Position numbers and translations under genes: made by a program. The notes under the pieces are model-generated. The model worked only from the letters and a program-made list of their open reading frames with translations. It searched no databases and had not been told where the DNA came from. A DNA stretch of 64,000 bases from Bordetella parapertussis. GTDB taxonomy: Bacteria > Pseudomonadota > Gammaproteobacteria > Burkholderiales > SG8-41. Within the stretch, counting starts at the first letter, position 1, and each line of letters begins with the position of its first letter. The stretch covers positions 47,707-111,706 of the forward strand of contig CAMDRT010000012.1 of the NCBI GenBank assembly GCA_945906815.1. The letters run 5' to 3'. Of this stretch, positions 54,293 to 63,510 are shown piece by piece.

Positions 54293-55435
54293 ATGGCCAA
54301 AGCCAAACCACCCGCGGTGAAGAATGTCGAACTCACCCGCAGCGCCAGTCGCGAAGATCACACGCGCCCGTTCCATACCTTGCAGGAGATGGTGATGCAT
54401 GCGCGGCAGAATCTGTCGCGCTTTCAGTGGGACACCTTGTGTGGCGGCTCGGATTCTGAAACCACACTGCGGCGCAACCGCATGGCGCTGGATTGCCTCG
54501 CGTTGCGGCAGCGCGTGCTGGTGGATGTTTCCAAGATTGATATGAGCACCACGCTACTCGGTGAAAAACTCAAGCTGCCGGTGTTTATCGCGCCGGTGGG
54601 TAATTTTTTGCAAATCGCCGATCCGGCGGGTGCAGTGGCGGTGGCGCGTGGTGCGATTGCGGCAGGTACCACGGCATTCATCAGCACCGCCGCCAAGCCG
54701 AGCATCGAAGAAGTCGCCCAGAGCGTGAATCACCCTTTGTTGTTTCAGTTGTATGTGCGCAGCGACCGCGCCTGGATGCGCGGTTTTCTCGATCGCGCCA
54801 AGGCCGCCGGCTATCGTGCGATTTGCGTGACGGTGGATCGTGCGTATTACAGCCGCCGCGAGCGCGACATCATCAACCAGTATTTGCAGCGCGCCGATTC
54901 GGGTGATCCACGCCACCAGGCAAGCCTGACCTGGGAAGATGCCGCCTGGATCAAGCAGCACACCCAATTGCCGTTGATCCTCAAGGGTATCGCCACTGCG
55001 GAAGACGCGAAACTTGCGGTGGAGCACGGCGCGGATGCGGTCTATGTGTCAAATCACGGTGGCCGTCAGCTCGACCACGGACTAGGCACCATAGAAACGT
55101 TGCCCGAGATCGTAGCGGCGGTGAACGGCAAAGCCGAAGTGCTGTGGGATGGCGGTGTCACCCGCGGTACCGATGTGGTGAAAGCGATTGCGCTGGGGGC
55201 GCGCGCGGTGGGCGTAGGCAAGCTCCAAGGCTGGGCGCTGGCGGCGGGCGGAGAGGCCGGCATCGTGCGCATGTTCGAGTTGCTGGCGCAGGAGATACAT
55301 ACCACGCTGGGCTTGATGGGCGTGCGGTCGCTGAAGGAATTGAATCCTTCGTGGGTAAGACCGGCGCTGCACACGGGCAAGTTTGGAACCACCTGCAACT
55401 ACCCGGTGTTCGACGAGATGTTTAACAACTCCTAA
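54293..55435 (+). CDS. FMN-dependent alpha-hydroxyacid oxidase/dehydrogenase
   Basis: A 380-residue member of the lactate/glycolate oxidase family. The flavin and substrate motifs are FIAPVGNFLQIADPAG, FQLYVRSDRAW, ICVTVDRAYYSRRERD, LILKGIATAEDA and YVSNHGGRQLDHG, where the active-site His and Arg lie, and VLWDGGVTRGTDVVKA. No membrane segment is visible. It begins 20 nt after the terminator-like palindrome. Family members oxidise 2-hydroxyacids; the acceptor (oxygen or a quinone) is not decided. Confidence 0.9.
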   Translation: MAKAKPPAVKNVELTRSASREDHTRPFHTLQEMVMHARQNLSRFQWDTLCGGSDSETTLRRNRMALDCLALRQRVLVDVSKIDMSTTLLGEKLKLPVFIAPVGNFLQIADPAGAVAVARGAIAAGTTAFISTAAKPSIEEVAQSVNHPLLFQLYVRSDRAWMRGFLDRAKAAGYRAICVTVDRAYYSRRERDIINQYLQRADSGDPRHQASLTWEDAAWIKQHTQLPLILKGIATAEDAKLAVEHGADAVYVSNHGGRQLDHGLGTIETLPEIVAAVNGKAEVLWDGGVTRGTDVVKAIALGARAVGVGKLQGWALAAGGEAGIVRMFELLAQEIHTTLGLMGVRSLKELNPSWVRPALHTGKFGTTCNYPVFDEMFNNS

Positions 55436-55439
55436 AACT

Positions 55440-55544
55440 TAGGGTGGGCACGTGTGCCCACCATTCGGAGTTTCTCGTTTCGCGGCAGCGGTGTGAGGAT
55501 CACGTTCGACAGCGTGGGCAAGGAAAGCACCTTGCCCACCCTAC
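55440..55544. repeat. Palindromic repeat, 'TAGGGTGGG' family, copy 2
   Basis: TAGGGTGGGCACGTGTGCCC starts at 55440 and the complementary CTTGCCCACCCTAC ends at 55544; inner CGTGGGCAAGG/CCTTGCCCACC gives a second hairpin. It lies between converging genes (FMN enzyme and receptor 5), so it may terminate both. The relative at 33959-34066 shares the outer arms. Confidence 0.75.
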
Positions 55545-55551
55545 AAAAAGC

Positions 55552-56523
55552 TTACTGCACCTTGATCCCGCGTTCCTGCACCACCTTCGTCCAACGTTCG
55601 TATTCGCGGCGGATACGCTCGTTGAATTTCGCCGGCGTACCGCCGGTGGGTGTCATACCCTGCGCCTCAAGATTTTTCTTCATCTCGGGTTCCTGCAGTA
55701 TTTTGTTGATGGCGCCGTTCAGCGCATCGACTATCGGTTGCGGTGTATTGCGCGGTGCCATGGCGCCGAACCACAATTCGACCGCATAGCCCGCTACCGT
55801 GTCACCCACGGTGGGCACGTTAGGCAGCGAGTACCAGCGCTTTTCGGTGGTGACCGCCAGCGCGCGTAGTTTGCCGGTGTTGACATGCGGCACGATGGGC
55901 AGCAGGCTGCCGACAATGATCGGCGCTTGTCCGGCCAGCAGATCGGTCATTGCAGCGCCGGTGCTCTTATAGTGCACCCCTACCATGGTCGTGCCGGTCA
56001 TACTGAGCAGCAGTTCAGTCGCCATATGCGTGAGCCCACCCACGCCGCTGGAGGCGTAGGTCAGGTCGCCGGGTTTGGCTCGGGCCAGGGCGATCAATTC
56101 CTTGGTGGTTTTGGTAGGCAGCGACGGATGCACGGTCAGCACGAATGGCGTGATGCCGAATTCGACGACGCTGGTAATGCTGTTGATCGGATCGAACGCA
56201 GGCCGGTGGGTTGCGGATGACGCCGAGAAACTGCCCGACACCATCATTATGGTATAGCCGTCGGCAGCCGCCCGCGAGACCAATTCCATACCCACAATGC
56301 CGCCGGCGCCGGCGCGGTTTTCAACGATGAACTGCTGCTTGAACATTTCCGATAGCTTGGCCGACACCTGGCGTGCGGTGATATCGCTGCCGCCGCCGGG
56401 CGCGAACGGCACGATGACGCGCACGATTTTTGTGGGGTAGGTTTGCGCGGTGGCGAGTGCGGGGCACAGGGCTGAGGCTATTGCGCTCAGCAGCACCGAA
56501 TGTCTCAAAGTGATAAATGGCAA
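55552..56523 (-). CDS. Bug-type (TTT) periplasmic solute receptor 5
   Basis: A 323-residue receptor on the minus strand. Signal peptide about 1-26, ending ALATAQ. Ligand loops are IVPFAPGGGSDITARQ, where GGxTD is GGGSD, and IVENRAGAGGIVGME, with TYASSGVGGLTHMATE as the second ligand loop. It is convergent with the FMN enzyme and precedes the first toxin-antitoxin pair. No membrane subunits are present. Confidence 0.87.
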   Translation of the reverse strand: MPFITLRHSVLLSAIASALCPALATAQTYPTKIVRVIVPFAPGGGSDITARQVSAKLSEMFKQQFIVENRAGAGGIVGMELVSRAAADGYTIMMVSGSFSASSATHRPAFDPINSITSVVEFGITPFVLTVHPSLPTKTTKELIALARAKPGDLTYASSGVGGLTHMATELLLSMTGTTMVGVHYKSTGAAMTDLLAGQAPIIVGSLLPIVPHVNTGKLRALAVTTEKRWYSLPNVPTVGDTVAGYAVELWFGAMAPRNTPQPIVDALNGAINKILQEPEMKKNLEAQGMTPTGGTPAKFNERIRREYERWTKVVQERGIKVQ

Positions 56524-56603
56524 GTTGTTTCTCCTCGTGGTTATGTCTTAACCACATTGTAACGCGTGCCGCTATGTCTGTTGACCTCGTTTAGTTGCGT
56601 TTT

Positions 56604-57014
56604 CTACGAGCGCTGTTTCCATAACCGGAGCGGGCAGTGTGATGCCACATGCACAAAGTCCTTGTCGGTGGTTAATAATATTAATGCGTGACGGATACAG
56701 AGTTGTGCAAGCAAGGCATCTATGGTGCCGATCTGCACACCCGCGCGCCGGCATTGGTTGCGCAATGCAGCGGCTTCTATGTGGTCTTGCCGGTCTGGCA
56801 TGAGGAGCGGCAGAGCACTAAAGCGGTCGATGATGTCTTTACGCGATCGGGGCCCCGAGAATCCCTGTAGTAGTTCCTGCAGAATCACACCCGTGGTGAC
56901 TATGGTGTCGCCGCTTTCGAGCGCCCGGCGCAACGCGAGCACTTCGCTAGTCGAAGACATCGCATCGCGGCGAAACGCGAGCGACCAGACACTGGTATCG
57001 ACCAACAAAGTCAC
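56604..57014 (-). CDS. vapC: VapC-type PIN-domain toxin 1
   Basis: A 136-residue PIN-domain ribonuclease toxin. Acidic metal ligands are seen at the N-terminus (LLVDTSVW), in ILQELLQG, in GTIDALLAQLC and in LLTTDKDF. The start is GTG at 57014, overlapping the antitoxin stop by 4 nt (GTGA), the usual coupling for toxin-antitoxin pairs. Toxin activity is inferred from fold and gene pairing, not tested. Confidence 0.87.
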   Translation of the reverse strand: MTLLVDTSVWSLAFRRDAMSSTSEVLALRRALESGDTIVTTGVILQELLQGFSGPRSRKDIIDRFSALPLLMPDRQDHIEAAALRNQCRRAGVQIGTIDALLAQLCIRHALILLTTDKDFVHVASHCPLRLWKQRS

Positions 57015-57211
57015 GAGCGGGAGCGTTCGGCCTTGTAGTCGAAGGATTTATCCCATTCGAGCTTGCCCATGAGATCGAGCAGACGCTTTTGCTTGCGCCG
57101 CTGGATGAATTCCTCCAGTGCGCGGGTTACCGCCGCTTTCTTGGTGCGTTCACCACTGACTTCCAGCGCACGTTCGAGTAAATCGGGGTCGAGAGAAAGA
57201 TTGGTGGCCAT
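57011..57211 (-). CDS. vapB: VapB-type antitoxin 1
   Basis: A 66-residue antitoxin with an N-terminal ribbon-helix-helix-like part (ATNLSLDPDLLERALEVSGE, then KKAAVTRALEEFIQRRKQ) and a basic C-terminal tail that would bind the PIN toxin. It is the upstream gene of the pair, overlapping vapC by 4 nt. It belongs to the VapB/DUF2191-like antitoxins and would repress its own promoter by family analogy. Confidence 0.85.
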   Translation of the reverse strand: MATNLSLDPDLLERALEVSGERTKKAAVTRALEEFIQRRKQKRLLDLMGKLEWDKSFDYKAERSRS

Positions 57212-57344
57212 GTGTTACTCCTTACACAGCACTTTACACAAAACCGCAGTGGGCTGCAAGAACCAGCCTGGTGCAACGTGGTATGAGCCTGAGCGGGAAC
57301 GACAATGTTGGTTTATGATCAACTCGATAGCCCAATCAACCACA

Positions 57345-58079
57345 ATGAAAGCAATTCATACCACCATGACAGCCACTACAAACGAATTCAGGGTGATGAG
57401 TTCAGGGGCCTTTGCGGTAGCGTATCTGGCATTGATGCCGCAGTTGCAGCGCCTGACCACCAAAACCATAGTTACCGCCTCAACCGCCTTGGGGACGGGA
57501 GAAAATGCTATCCCGAATCGGCTCCAGCGCGGCGAAGTAGTGGATATCGTCATTGCCGCAGATGCACTGCTGCGCCAGCTCATGGCTGAGAGCCTGGTGT
57601 TGGCTGAGGGTTATGCGCCGCTCGCGCGCTCGGCTATCGGCATGGCGGTGCGGGCGGGAGCACCCAGGCTGGATATCAGCTCGGTCGATGCGCTGCGAAA
57701 CACGCTGCTGCAGGCAAAATCCATAGGTTATTCCCCCAGCGTGAGCGGGCAATATTTCACTACCGAACTGATTCAAGGTCTGGGCATCGCCGATCAGGTG
57801 CTCAGCAAGTGCCGTGTCGTCAACGGCGGTGTCGGCCACGCGGTGGCGCGCGGGGAGCTGGAGATTGCCGTGCAGCAAATGAGTGAACTGCTGCCGGTGC
57901 CGGGCATCGCACACATCACGCCGCTGCCGCCGGCGGTGCAGATCGTCTCGGTATTTTCTGCGGCTGTGGCTGCACGTTGCCCGGATACGGCACTGGCTCG
58001 CGCGGTGATTAAATTCCTGACGTCGGCAGAGGCCGGCCATGTGATTACGCAAAGCGGGTTGGAACCCCTCAGCCATTGA
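57345..58079 (+). CDS. ModA-like substrate-binding-domain protein without signal peptide
   Basis: A 244-residue protein of the substrate-binding type (PBP-like II, ModA-like), with FRVMSSGAFAVAYLALMP near the start, STALGTGENAIPNRLQRGEV and VDIVIAADALLRQL. No signal peptide is seen with any of the plausible starts (ATG 57315, 57345, 57366), so it may be cytoplasmic, which is odd for a receptor. None of these starts has a strong Shine-Dalgarno. It sits 9 bp upstream of receptor 6 and may work with it. Ligand unknown. Confidence 0.62.
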   Translation: MKAIHTTMTATTNEFRVMSSGAFAVAYLALMPQLQRLTTKTIVTASTALGTGENAIPNRLQRGEVVDIVIAADALLRQLMAESLVLAEGYAPLARSAIGMAVRAGAPRLDISSVDALRNTLLQAKSIGYSPSVSGQYFTTELIQGLGIADQVLSKCRVVNGGVGHAVARGELEIAVQQMSELLPVPGIAHITPLPPAVQIVSVFSAAVAARCPDTALARAVIKFLTSAEAGHVITQSGLEPLSH

Positions 58080-58088
58080 GGGGCCTGA

Positions 58089-59057
58089 ATGGACACCTCT
58101 ATCACAGCCGCAGTTGCTTTTTTGGTGGCCAGCGTTGTTGCCGCTGGCCCGGCCACCGCGCAAAGTTATCCGAGCAAGCCGATCCGCGTCATCGTGCCGC
58201 TGGCGGTCGGCGGTCAGACCGATATCGTGGCGCGCCTGCTGGCGCAGAAACTTGCTGACACCTTCAAGCAGCCGCTGGTGGTGGACAATCGTACCGGGGG
58301 TGGCGGCTCTGTAGGCACGGAAACCGCTCTACGGGCAAGTCCCGACGGCTATACCCTGCTCATTACGGCGAGTACCTACGCCGCCAACGCGGCGCTCTAC
58401 ACGCCGGCGTACGACCCGGTGAACGACGTGACAGCGATCGCGTTCATAGGCGACACCGGCTTTGTGGTGTCGCTCCATCCGTCGCTTCCCGTCAAGAGCA
58501 TCAAGGAACTGATAGCGTATGACAAAGCGCATCCCGGCAAGCTGAACTACGGTTCCGGGGGCGTCGGCAGCACCACCCACCTCGCCACCGAACTCTTCAA
58601 CCAGATGGCCGGCACCCGCATGGCGCATGTGCCGTACAAGGGCGCTGCCCCGGCACTGAACGATCTGCTCGGCGGACAGATTCAGCTCGCGCTTACCGGC
58701 ATGCCGGTGGCTATCCCACAGATAAAAATGCATCGTGTGCGCGGCCTTGCGGTGACTACCGCCAAGCGCTCCCATGCCGTGCCGGATATTCCTGCCGTGG
58801 CTGAAACCGTCCCCGGTTATGATGCGGCGAGTTGGTTCGCCGTCATCGGCCCGAAAGGCTTGCCCCAGGACATCGCCGCGCGCTGGAACAGCGAGGTCAA
58901 TCGCATACTGCAACTGGCTGAGGTGATAGAGCGCATGGCAGGCTTAGGCATCGAGCCCGCCGGCGGCTCGCCGGAACGCTTACGCGAGGTGGTCAGGCGT
59001 GACATCGCGAAGTGGCAGAATGTGGTCAAGTTCGCCCACATCAAACCGGAAGGCTGA
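58089..59057 (+). CDS. Bug-type (TTT) periplasmic solute receptor 6
   Basis: A 322-residue receptor. Signal peptide about 1-25 (VAAGPATAQ). Ligand loops are IVPLAVGGQTDIVARL and VVDNRTGGGGSVGTE, with NYGSGGVGSTTHLATE as the second ligand loop. It follows the ModA-like gene by 9 bp. No TctA or TctB gene is adjacent. The gene is bracketed by two toxin-antitoxin pairs on the opposite strand. Confidence 0.88.
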   Translation: MDTSITAAVAFLVASVVAAGPATAQSYPSKPIRVIVPLAVGGQTDIVARLLAQKLADTFKQPLVVDNRTGGGGSVGTETALRASPDGYTLLITASTYAANAALYTPAYDPVNDVTAIAFIGDTGFVVSLHPSLPVKSIKELIAYDKAHPGKLNYGSGGVGSTTHLATELFNQMAGTRMAHVPYKGAAPALNDLLGGQIQLALTGMPVAIPQIKMHRVRGLAVTTAKRSHAVPDIPAVAETVPGYDAASWFAVIGPKGLPQDIAARWNSEVNRILQLAEVIERMAGLGIEPAGGSPERLREVVRRDIAKWQNVVKFAHIKPEG

Positions 59058-59109
59058 CCCAAGGGGCAACAGTCCGCAGTTACCTTTGCATGAGAGCACA
59101 GATCATTTC

Positions 59110-59484
59110 TCACTTTTTCTGTAAGAAAAGCACACGCGGCAATTTTGCGAAATGCGCATCGCAGGTCAGTACATCAGCACCATATTCCAGTGCCGTGGCA
59201 TACACCACTGCATCTGCGGTTGCCAGCTTGTATTGACGATGCAGGCCGGCGGCAGTTAGTGCGATGCGCGTGTCCAGCGGCGCCACGACACATTTTTGCG
59301 TAAAAGCGAGCACTTGATCTGCCTGATCTTCGCCGGCTTCTCGCGTCAGCCATTTCGCCAGTTCCAACTGCACAATCGTCGGCACCACGCATTGCGCCTG
59401 ATGCGGAAATTCCTTCGTCAGCAACTGCTTCAGCGGCCCGCCGGTCAACCACTCGATCCAGATCGACGTATCCACAACGCGCAT
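59110..59484 (-). CDS. vapC: VapC-type PIN-domain toxin 2
   Basis: A 124-residue PIN-domain protein. Acidic ligands lie in VVDTSIWIEW, VQLELAKW, LATADAVVYA and LTCDAHFAKL. It begins inside the antitoxin stop (TGATG overlap), so it is coupled to the AbrB-type antitoxin gene upstream. Its sequence differs clearly from PIN toxin 1 (56604-57014), so the two are separate systems. Confidence 0.87.
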   Translation of the reverse strand: MRVVDTSIWIEWLTGGPLKQLLTKEFPHQAQCVVPTIVQLELAKWLTREAGEDQADQVLAFTQKCVVAPLDTRIALTAAGLHRQYKLATADAVVYATALEYGADVLTCDAHFAKLPRVLFLQKK

Positions 59485-59696
59485 CAGTAGCGATCCTTGC
59501 GATCCCGATAGCCTGTCGCCTTTGCACCCTTAACCAGACCGGCAAGCTGCTCCAGCTTCGGTACCGGCATTACCAGCACGCCGTTGCCTTTGGGAATAAA
59601 GACGAATTCCTGGCCTGCCACCCAGTGCTGTTGTTCCCGTACGGTCTTGGGGATGGATATCTGGTATTTGCTTGAAAGCGTTGCCGTAGCCGTCAT
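59484..59696 (-). CDS. SpoVT/AbrB-type antitoxin 2
   Basis: A 70-residue antitoxin with an N-terminal swapped-hairpin (AbrB-type) DNA-binding domain: ATLSSKYQISIPKTVREQQH, then EFVFIPKGNGVLVMP. The C-terminal tail is basic and flexible. It precedes and overlaps the PIN toxin gene. This is the AbrB-VapC combination, distinct from the ribbon-helix-helix pair at 56.6-57.2 kb. Confidence 0.85.
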   Translation of the reverse strand: MTATATLSSKYQISIPKTVREQQHWVAGQEFVFIPKGNGVLVMPVPKLEQLAGLVKGAKATGYRDRKDRY

Positions 59697-59819
59697 TTTC
59701 GTACCTTTATGTTATCGATACGTTAAAGGTAAGAGTATAGCAAGTGGTCGCTATAGCTTGGGGTTTGTGCGGGAAAGTTTCCTGTCGCGGTGCGGCGCGC
59801 AGTCTACGCACACGGGAAA

Positions 59820-61097
59820 CTATCCCGGGCAGATCTCCTGCAGCATGGCGTCCCGCCACTGGACCTCAACGGGCAAGGTCTTCTCGATCGCGCGCACCCG
59901 GTAACAGGCCCCACCGAGCCCCGGTGGATCGCCGCCAGCGGCGACGGTCTTGGCTGCCTGCAACAGCAGGCGGCGGGTGGTGACTACGGCACGGTCGGTG
60001 AGTGATAGGTGTTCCTGGGTGCGATCCACGATAGGCCCCATGCTCTCCTGCACCGCCAGATCCTGATTGTTCACGCCTTCGATGCCGGTGAAGGTTTCAG
60101 TCTTTTGCACCTTGCGGTCGATCAGCCAGTCATTGCTGCTATTTCGGATGCTGCGGAATCCGGGCAGCTCTTCTTGCGGACTGCGTCCGAGATTCGCTTC
60201 GACTTCCTCCCATTCGGCTACGCTGATGGGTTGGTCACCGAAGCTGTAGGCAAAGTTGTAGACCATGCAGCTTTCGTCATCGAGCGGTACCCACATATGC
60301 CCGAACACGCTCTGAAATCCGGCCGCGCCGTTGAACGTGGGAGACTTCGGCCGCAGTTGATGGAAAGGCATCAAAAAATGATGAGTCCTCACGTGATTTC
60401 CCCGCTCCCCGAGCGAACGCACACCCGCGTAGCGGTAACCATAGTCGGTCGCATCAAGCTCCAGTATAGGGGCCTTGCCAGTCACAAAGTCGCTACCGGC
60501 GCGCATGCCCGCGCGCTGGGTGCTGGTGTTAAGGGTGCGATGAAGTATCGGCGCATGGGCGGTATCGATGCCGCCCTCCAGCGCCTGCAGCCAGTTACAG
60601 GCCTGGCGTATTTTTGAAACATGGCGGTGGGTATCCGGCACTTGCGTCCACTCGAATGTGGGCAGCGCAGGTGTAAGCGCTTTGGGGCCCAGATACGCCC
60701 ACACCACGCCGCCCATCTCGACCGTCGGATAGGCGGTGATATGAATCTTTTCCTTGTAGTGGCTTTCCGGCGGCTCATTCATCATGTCCACGCAGTTGCC
60801 CTCGACGTCAAACTTCCAGCCGTGGTACACGCAGCGCAAACCGCATGCTTCGTTGCGGCCCAGAAACAACGAGGCGCGGCGATGCGGGCAATATTCGTCT
60901 ACCAGACCGATCTTGCTATTGCTGTCCCTGAACGCCAGCAATTTCTCGCTCAGTAGCTTCACGCGTACCGGTGCGCAATCCGGCGCCGGCAACTCGCTGC
61001 ACAGCAGTGCTGGAACCCAGTAACGGCGCATCACGTTTCCCATGGCCGTGCCGGGCCCGGTTCTGGTCACGATTTCATTTTCTGCATGGCTTAGCAT
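59820..61097 (-). CDS. Rieske non-haem iron ring-hydroxylating oxygenase, large subunit
   Basis: A 425-residue phthalate-dioxygenase-like oxygenase. Rieske ligands are CPHRRAS and CVYHGWKFD (about residues 70-97). The mononuclear iron site fits GGIDTAHAPILHR (H-x4-H, about residue 190). It has the extended C-terminal domain of the phthalate/vanillate monooxygenase type, which usually works with a reductase, absent here. ATG 61097 with GGAG 5 nt upstream is used. Substrate is unknown; aromatic acids are typical for the family. Confidence 0.9.
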   Translation of the reverse strand: MLSHAENEIVTRTGPGTAMGNVMRRYWVPALLCSELPAPDCAPVRVKLLSEKLLAFRDSNSKIGLVDEYCPHRRASLFLGRNEACGLRCVYHGWKFDVEGNCVDMMNEPPESHYKEKIHITAYPTVEMGGVVWAYLGPKALTPALPTFEWTQVPDTHRHVSKIRQACNWLQALEGGIDTAHAPILHRTLNTSTQRAGMRAGSDFVTGKAPILELDATDYGYRYAGVRSLGERGNHVRTHHFLMPFHQLRPKSPTFNGAAGFQSVFGHMWVPLDDESCMVYNFAYSFGDQPISVAEWEEVEANLGRSPQEELPGFRSIRNSSNDWLIDRKVQKTETFTGIEGVNNQDLAVQESMGPIVDRTQEHLSLTDRAVVTTRRLLLQAAKTVAAGGDPPGLGGACYRVRAIEKTLPVEVQWRDAMLQEICPG

Positions 61098-61170
61098 CGT
61101 TACTCCACGAGCTGGGGAGCGGTGCATAAGCCTCCCCTGGTTGGCAAATTTTCCGGCGCCTGGATGATAG

Positions 61171-62187
61171 TTATCGCGGCTGCTTCAAGTATTCGGCGTT
61201 CACGCAGTTGATCAGTTTGTTGTCCTTCAAATACAGGCACACGGTCTGCGCGGCTTTGGTGCGCAGGTCTACCAGGCCGTCGGGGCTGTAGAAGCCCGAG
61301 TGCGGCCCCAGCAGCACGCGGCCTTTGAGCCAGGGTTCATTCGCGCGCCACGCGGCGACCAGTGGATCGTCGAGTGTGGCGGGTTCACTGGGCAGCACGT
61401 CGAGGCCCACCGCGAGCAGGCGATTGCTGCGCAAACCTTCGAGCAGCGCGGCGGTGTTGCAGATCGGTCCGCGCGCGGTGCTGATGAGGTAGGCGCCTGG
61501 TTTGATTTTGGACACGGCGTCAGCATTGATCATGCCGTTGGTTTCGGTGGTCAGCGGCGCGTGGATGGTGATGACATCGGCCACTTTGAGCAAATCTTCG
61601 AGTTTGCTCGCGCGCGTGAAGCCGAATGACAGTTCCGCACCGATGGAAAGCTGCGGATCATAAAAGATCACGTTCATGCCGAAGGCGCGCGCGCGTAATG
61701 CCGACGCGGTGCCGATGCGGCCCATGCCGATAACGCCGTAGGTGGCGCCGCGCAGACGGCGCGCGGTGACATTGTGGGTGTGGCTCCAGTTGGCGGTGGG
61801 GTTCTCGCGCAGCGCGGCATCGTAGATGGCGGTGCCGCGCGCAAACGCCAGCATCATCGCAATCGCGGTGTCGGCCACTTCGGTGGTTCCATAGTCAGGC
61901 ACATTGCACACGGCAATGCCGGCTTCGCCGCACAGCTTCAGATCCACGTTGTCGTAGCCGACGCCGTTGCGCACGATGATGCGGCATTTTTTCAGGTGCG
62001 GCACCACCGTGGTATTCATCTGGATGCGCGCCACCACGATGCCATCGCAGTTCTGCCATGCAGCCAGATCGACTTCCTCGAAGCTATTCTTGCGCGGGTT
62101 GAGCAGCGTGGTGTCGGCACCGAATACGTTGGCTTCGAGATCGAGTTGTGCGGAACGGCTGTCGGGGTAGAGCAGGTTCAGGGGCAT
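61171..62187 (-). CDS. D-2-hydroxyacid dehydrogenase (CtBP/SerA-like)
   Basis: A 338-residue D-2-hydroxyacid dehydrogenase. NAD-binding GMGRIG (about residue 150), the catalytic Arg in STARGPICN, Glu in LPSEPATLDDP and His in LLGPHSGFYS are present. It resembles the C-terminal-binding-protein-like subgroup. ATG 62187 with AAGGA about 9 nt upstream is used; an upstream frame (to 62280) is hydrophobic but not family sequence. It lies 73 bp upstream of the Rieske oxygenase on the same strand, likely an operon. Confidence 0.9.
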   Translation of the reverse strand: MPLNLLYPDSRSAQLDLEANVFGADTTLLNPRKNSFEEVDLAAWQNCDGIVVARIQMNTTVVPHLKKCRIIVRNGVGYDNVDLKLCGEAGIAVCNVPDYGTTEVADTAIAMMLAFARGTAIYDAALRENPTANWSHTHNVTARRLRGATYGVIGMGRIGTASALRARAFGMNVIFYDPQLSIGAELSFGFTRASKLEDLLKVADVITIHAPLTTETNGMINADAVSKIKPGAYLISTARGPICNTAALLEGLRSNRLLAVGLDVLPSEPATLDDPLVAAWRANEPWLKGRVLLGPHSGFYSPDGLVDLRTKAAQTVCLYLKDNKLINCVNAEYLKQPR

Positions 62188-62397
62188 GGTGTTTCCTTGA
62201 AAAAAGTTTAGGACTAGCGGTGGCGGATGAGCGGGTTTGCTGCGTGCCAAGATCAAGCACAGGAATTTTAACAAAAACATACGCTGAGGCGCATGGCCCG
62301 GATTTGCTCTGGGCGCGTTGTGGACGCCTGCCTGCGCGCCACAAGAGCGAGCGCTTGCGTTAGTATGCAGTACTTGTCTCTTAAGCGGTAAGCCCGA

Positions 62398-63510
62398 TTG
62401 GATAAATTAGCGCCCACGGAACGTTTTCTGCGTCGCACCGTTTTGCTGCTGTTGCTGATGGTTGTGCTGGGCGGCGTACTGGCAGCAGCGCTGCCTGTGC
62501 TGCAGGGTGCTCGTGACACGTTTGAGGTGGTAGCGCCGTCGATTCTTGCGCTGGTGATGCTGGGCCTGGCCGTGTATCTGTATCGGCGGCCGGGTAGCCT
62601 GCTGCCGGTGATTCGTGTCACCATCCTCTACGCGCTGGTGGGCATTGCGATGTGCGCGTGGTACTACACGCTGATGGCCTGGCGTTCGCCGAACATCACC
62701 CTGGTTGACAGTCTGCCGCCGATTACGCCCCTCCTGGTGCCGTTGCTGCTGGCGTTCATTGTTTTGCTGCGCCCCCAGCGGTTGATGGAGATTGCCGTGG
62801 GTAGCTGGCTGTTGGTGGCGGTGCCGATACTCGCGTATCTCGCCGCGCACCCTCACGAACTCGCGAGTCAGCGCGGGCTGGACATGGTGATAACACTGGG
62901 TCCGGTCACGCTGATCTTGGTGAGTTTCATTCCGTTCCAGCTCGGTATTGAACAGTGGATTGCGCAGTTGCAGGTCGAACGCACACAGGCGCAAGCGCTC
63001 GCCGAACGCGATGCGCTCACCGGCCTTTTCAACCGCGGTGCCGGTGAACGCATGCTGACGGGTCTGATCACGGCGCCGACCGCAAGCGATGTGTTGATTA
63101 TGTTCGACATTGATCACTTCAAGAAGGTCAACGACACGCACGGACATCCCGCGGGTGATGCGGTGTTGCGTGAAGTGGCGAAGCGTTGCGCCCATCTGCT
63201 GCGCAAGGGCGATGTGTTGATACGCTGGGGCGGTGAGGAGTTTTTGATGCTGATGCGTTGCCCCCGAGACAGCGGCGTCACACGGGTGGCGAATGCCTTG
63301 CGCACCGAGATTTCGGGCACCCCTATCGCACCTGCTGGTACCGTCACCGCGTCCTTTGGCGTGGCACGTTTTCAGCCGAACGATACGCAACTGTCGTGGG
63401 TCAAGCGCGCGGACGTAGCGCTGTACGAAGCAAAAAGCAGCGGCCGTGACAGGGTGGTGGGCATCCCATCGGTCGCGGCAGGTCCAGCGGATGGGAATAC
63501 GACTACCTAG
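62398..63510 (+). CDS. Membrane-bound GGDEF diguanylate cyclase
   Basis: A 370-residue protein with six or so hydrophobic segments (about 12-180) and a C-terminal GGDEF domain (about 205-350). The active site reads IRWGGEEFLML (GGEEF), with DIDHFKKVNDTHGHPAGD as the metal/nucleotide motif, so cyclase activity is expected. There is no obvious RxxD inhibitory site from a quick look. The start is TTG at 62398, with no ATG option in the first 60 codons. It is divergent from the D-2-hydroxyacid dehydrogenase. Confidence 0.88.
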   Translation: MDKLAPTERFLRRTVLLLLLMVVLGGVLAAALPVLQGARDTFEVVAPSILALVMLGLAVYLYRRPGSLLPVIRVTILYALVGIAMCAWYYTLMAWRSPNITLVDSLPPITPLLVPLLLAFIVLLRPQRLMEIAVGSWLLVAVPILAYLAAHPHELASQRGLDMVITLGPVTLILVSFIPFQLGIEQWIAQLQVERTQAQALAERDALTGLFNRGAGERMLTGLITAPTASDVLIMFDIDHFKKVNDTHGHPAGDAVLREVAKRCAHLLRKGDVLIRWGGEEFLMLMRCPRDSGVTRVANALRTEISGTPIAPAGTVTASFGVARFQPNDTQLSWVKRADVALYEAKSSGRDRVVGIPSVAAGPADGNTTT

